Origin: DATAES01 sp963802415
Lineage (GTDB): Bacteria > Actinomycetota > Acidimicrobiia > Acidimicrobiales > JACDCH01
Direction: 5' to 3'
NCBI GenBank assembly: GCA_963802415.1
Contig: CAWDIH010000001.1
Coordinates: 2,480,001-2,544,000 of the forward strand
Length of the DNA: 64,000 nucleotides
Both the position numbers and the translations under genes were made by a program. Shown here in pieces: positions 61,959 to 64,000 of the stretch (its first letter is position 1; each line of letters opens with the position of its first letter). The notes under the pieces were generated by a model. The model did no database searches. It was not told the origin of the DNA and was given only the letters and a program-made list of their open reading frames with translations.

Positions 61959-62706
61959 GGATCATCCCGTGTCTCGACGTGGACCGGGGGCGCGTCGTGA
62001 AGGGAGTCAACTTCGTCGACCTGCGCGACGCAGGTGATCCGGTCGAGCTGGCGGCGCGGTATGACCGCGAGGGCGCGGACGAGCTCGTCTTCTTGGACAT
62101 CACCGCGTCATCCGACGACCGCGACACCATCGTCGACCTCGCGCGTCGAACCGCAGAGGAGGTGTTCATCCCGTTCACGATCGGCGGCGGCATCCGATCG
62201 GTCGACGACGCGCGCCGCCTGCTCCGCGCCGGCGCGGACAAGGTGGCGGTGAACTCCTCCGCGCTCGCGCGACCTGAGCTCGTATCGGAGATTGCCGACG
62301 AGTTCGGTTCACAGTGCGCGGTCGTCGCCATCGATGCGCGCCAGGGTGACAACAGTTGGGAGGTGTTCTCGCATGGGGGCCGCAAACCGACCGGACAGCG
62401 ACGCGGTTGCGTGGGCAGCTGAAGTGGAGGCGCTCGGTGCGGGTGAGATCTTGCTGACGTCGATGGACCGCGACGGTACCGCGCGACGGATTCGACGTCG
62501 ACCTCACGCTGTCGGTCGTGGAGGCATGCAACATCCCCGTCATTGCGTCCGGCGGTGTCGGCAACCTCGAGCACCTGGTGGCAGGCGTGACCGAAGGCAA
62601 GGCCGACGCAGTGCTGGCGGCATCGATCTTCCACTTCGGTGAGCACACGGTGCGCGAGGCGAAGGCGGTCCTCACCGCGCACGGGATCATCGTGCGACCC
62701 GTTTGA
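61946..62706 (+). CDS. hisF: Imidazole glycerol phosphate synthase subunit HisF (two frameshifts)
   Basis: Cyclase subunit of IGP synthase. GTG 61946 (VRSVRIIPCLDVDRGRVVKG) overlaps hisA; an in-frame GTG at 61955 is the alternative. VNFVDLRDAGDPVELAARYD, LVFLDITASSDDRDTIVDLA, FTIGGGIRSVDDARRLLRAG, VAIDARQGDNSWEVFSHGGR. A shift near 62394 gives SDAVAWAAEVEALGAGEILL and TSMDRDGT; a second near 62486 gives GFDVDLTLSVVEACNIPVIA, SGGVGNLEHLVAGVTEGKAD and ASIFHFGEHTVREAKAVL. Both catalytic Asp residues are retained. 3' end overlaps the converging hydrolase by 20 bp. Confidence 0.9.
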
Positions 62707-63232
62707 TCCACTCGACACAACGCGCCGCGACGACGTCGGTGCGACCGACGAAGAAGTGGTCGGCCCCGCCGACGACGGTGTGCTCCGCGTTCCGCCACAT
62801 GGCCGTGGCCGCCTCGAGTTGCTCGGGCGGGAACAACCGGTCGTGCTCTGCGGCGACGATGAGCTTGGGTCGCGGATCGTCACCGATGGCTGGGTTCGTC
62901 ATCGACAGTCCGGGCGCGGCGAGGAACCATCCCGCAACGCGTTCATCCGTGATCGTCGCGGCCACGCCGCCACCGAAGGAGTAGCCGGCGAGAAACCTCG
63001 GCACGTCCTCGGGCAGCTCATCGAGCGCTTCGGTCGCTTCTGCGGCCGCCGTGTCCGCCCTGCTGCTGCTGAAGTCGAACCGGATCACCGTGATGCCTGC
63101 CGGCGGCAGGGCGTGGTACAGCTCGCTCACCACGTTGTTGAAGCGGTCGCCGCCCATGTCGGGATGGGGATGCAGCAGCACCGCCGAAGCCAGCGCCGTG
63201 CCTTCTGCGGCCGTGAGGTCGTGAGGTCGCAC
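62687..63232 (-). CDS. Alpha/beta hydrolase, dienelactone hydrolase-like
   Basis: A 181-residue small hydrolase. SAVLLHPHPDMGGDRFNNVV (oxyanion HPHPxxGG motif), VIRFDFSSSRADTAAAEATE, nucleophile FLAGYSFGGGVAATI (GYSFG), IVAAEHDRLFPPEQLEAATA (Asp) and VVGGADHFFVGRTD (His). The HPHPxMGG form is that of YsgA/COG2945-type hydrolases. Substrate unknown. GTG 63232 is the only start near the conserved N-terminus; divergent from the GroES-like gene by 24 nt. Confidence 0.88.
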   Translation of the reverse strand: MRPHDLTAAEGTALASAVLLHPHPDMGGDRFNNVVSELYHALPPAGITVIRFDFSSSRADTAAAEATEALDELPEDVPRFLAGYSFGGGVAATITDERVAGWFLAAPGLSMTNPAIGDDPRPKLIVAAEHDRLFPPEQLEAATAMWRNAEHTVVGGADHFFVGRTDVVAARCVEWIKRVAR

Positions 63233-63256
63233 GGGTGGACGGTACCGTTGCCACCG

Positions 63257-63598
63257 ATGGCGAAGCCGAAGGCGAGCGACGGCGACAAGCTCCCGATCAA
63301 GATGCTCAACGATCGCGTGCTCGTGCAGACCAACGCACCCGAAGGCGAGCGGCGAACGACTGGCGGCATCCTCATTCCCGCAACCGCACAGATGTCGAAG
63401 CGGCTGGCGTGGGCGGAGGTCGTCGCCGCCGGTCCGAACGTCCGCAACATGGAACCGGGCGACCATGTGCTGTTCAATCCTGAGGACCGCTACGAGGTCG
63501 AGGTCCGCGGCGAGGATTACGTCATCCTCCGTGAGCGCGACGTGCACGCAGTGGCGTCAAAACGTCTCGAAGAGGGCTCGACCGGCCTCTACCTTTGA
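63257..63598 (+). CDS. GroES-family co-chaperonin-like protein (orphan)
   Basis: A 113-residue cpn10-fold protein: LPIKMLNDRVLVQTNAPEGE, RRTTGGILIPATAQMSKRLA (mobile loop equivalent), WAEVVAAGPNVRNMEPGDHV, LFNPEDRYEVEVRGEDYVIL and RERDVHAVAS. The mobile loop is changed from the canonical GGI-V form (here GGILIP), so GroEL binding is plausible. No groEL lies nearby, so it is probably a second GroES paralogue. N-terminal MAKPKASDGDK is extra. It is 5 nt from hisI and probably co-transcribed. Confidence 0.85.
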   Translation: MAKPKASDGDKLPIKMLNDRVLVQTNAPEGERRTTGGILIPATAQMSKRLAWAEVVAAGPNVRNMEPGDHVLFNPEDRYEVEVRGEDYVILRERDVHAVASKRLEEGSTGLYL

Positions 63599-63603
63599 TT
63601 GTG

Positions 63604-63984
63604 ATGTCGCCCACTGTCACGCCGATCGCGGCCACCGACGAGCAGCTCGCTTCCGTCAACTACGACGCGGACGGTCTCGTGCCGGCGATCGTGCAGGACG
63701 AGGACACCGGCAAGATCCTGATGATGGCGTGGATGAACGAGGCCACCCTCCGTCAGTCGCTGGACGAAGGGCGCACCGTGTTCTGGTCCCGCAGCCGGCA
63801 GGAGGTGTGGCGCAAGGGCGACACGTCGGGCGACCGGCAGTACATTCGGTCCGCTCACTACGACTGCGACGGCGACGTGTTGTTGTTCGTCGTCGAGCAG
63901 GAAGGCAAGGGTGCGTGCCACACCGGGGCGTACAGCTGCTTCTACCGCTCATTCGGTGCCAGTGGTCAGTCCGAGCAGGGCTGA
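63604..63984 (+). CDS. hisI: Phosphoribosyl-AMP cyclohydrolase
   Basis: A 126-residue HisI. NYDADGLVPAIVQDEDTGKI, LMMAWMNEATLRQSLDEGRT, FWSRSRQEVWRKGDTSGDRQ, the Mg site HYDCDGDVLLFVVEQEGKGA (DCDGD) and zinc site ACHTGAYSCFYRSF (Cys). Hydrolyses PR-AMP in step three of histidine synthesis. ATG 63604 chosen over TTG 63595. The gene is separated from the main his operon by the hydrolase and GroES-like genes. The window ends 16 nt later. Confidence 0.95.
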   Translation: MSPTVTPIAATDEQLASVNYDADGLVPAIVQDEDTGKILMMAWMNEATLRQSLDEGRTVFWSRSRQEVWRKGDTSGDRQYIRSAHYDCDGDVLLFVVEQEGKGACHTGAYSCFYRSFGASGQSEQG

Positions 63985-64000
63985 CTTCCACGCACTCGCT

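Overview
The window is dense, high-GC bacterial DNA with almost no free space. Division and wall genes (divIVA, sepF and an actinobacterial-type ftsZ), a Bpa/PafE-type proteasome activator, a mycothiol synthase and mostly GTG/ATG starts with 1-4 nt stop/start overlaps point to Actinomycetota. The gene order resembles Acidimicrobiia, but that class assignment is inference. No rRNA, tRNA, CRISPR array, prophage or insertion sequence was seen.

Layout. 1-1260: an HNH nuclease and a lipoate ligase-like protein. 1269-19445: the division and cell wall (dcw) cluster, mraZ-rsmH-ftsL-ftsI-murE-mraY-murD-ftsW-murG-murC-murB-ftsQ-ftsZ-pgeF-yggS-sepF-yggT-divIVA, opened by a promoter overlapped by four TGG boxes with exact 10-bp spacing (an MraZ operator). 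19451-27547: ileS, a DUF167 gene, a TraR/DksA-like protein with a Lys/Ala tail, lspA, rluD, an Rrf2 regulator, a phosphodiesterase, bpa and a DUF2277 gene. 27826-31443: dnaE behind a cluster of DnaA-box-like sites. 31558-39507: mixed enzymes, a DUF255 thioredoxin-like protein, and an ECF sigma/anti-sigma pair divergent from a cupredoxin-like lipoprotein. 39647-46934: a menaquinone cluster (menE, B, A, H, D, F, G) on both strands. 46963-57290: an M50 protease, fadD, an exported peptidase, thioesterase, MaoC, a nucleotidyltransferase, rlmN, a VIT-family transporter, mshD and nth. 57685-63984: histidine biosynthesis hisD-C-B-H-A-F, then hisI after a hydrolase and an orphan GroES-like gene.

Sequence quality. 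Many plainly essential genes are broken by small indels in GC-rich runs (murE, mraY, ftsZ, rluD, hisF, and above all every men gene). I annotate these as single genes with frameshifts. Consensus sequencing error is the simplest explanation, but the density in the men cluster is striking.

Non-coding structure is the most novel part. (1) A dispersed family at four loci (11713, 27614, 39518, 55792) is built from 48-nt and 45-nt hairpin units separated by spacers of exactly 16 nt whose sequence differs between loci. (2) A 54-bp palindromic element centred on CTATAG occurs twice almost identically, with compensatory arm changes, plus one diverged copy. It supplies the last codons and stop of both menD and rlmN. 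(3) A 19-bp-stem multi-branch leader precedes rsmH. (4) A three-hairpin small-RNA candidate with its own promoter lies after nth. (5) Ser-Glu-Arg-coding repeats sit at the starts of ftsI and menB.
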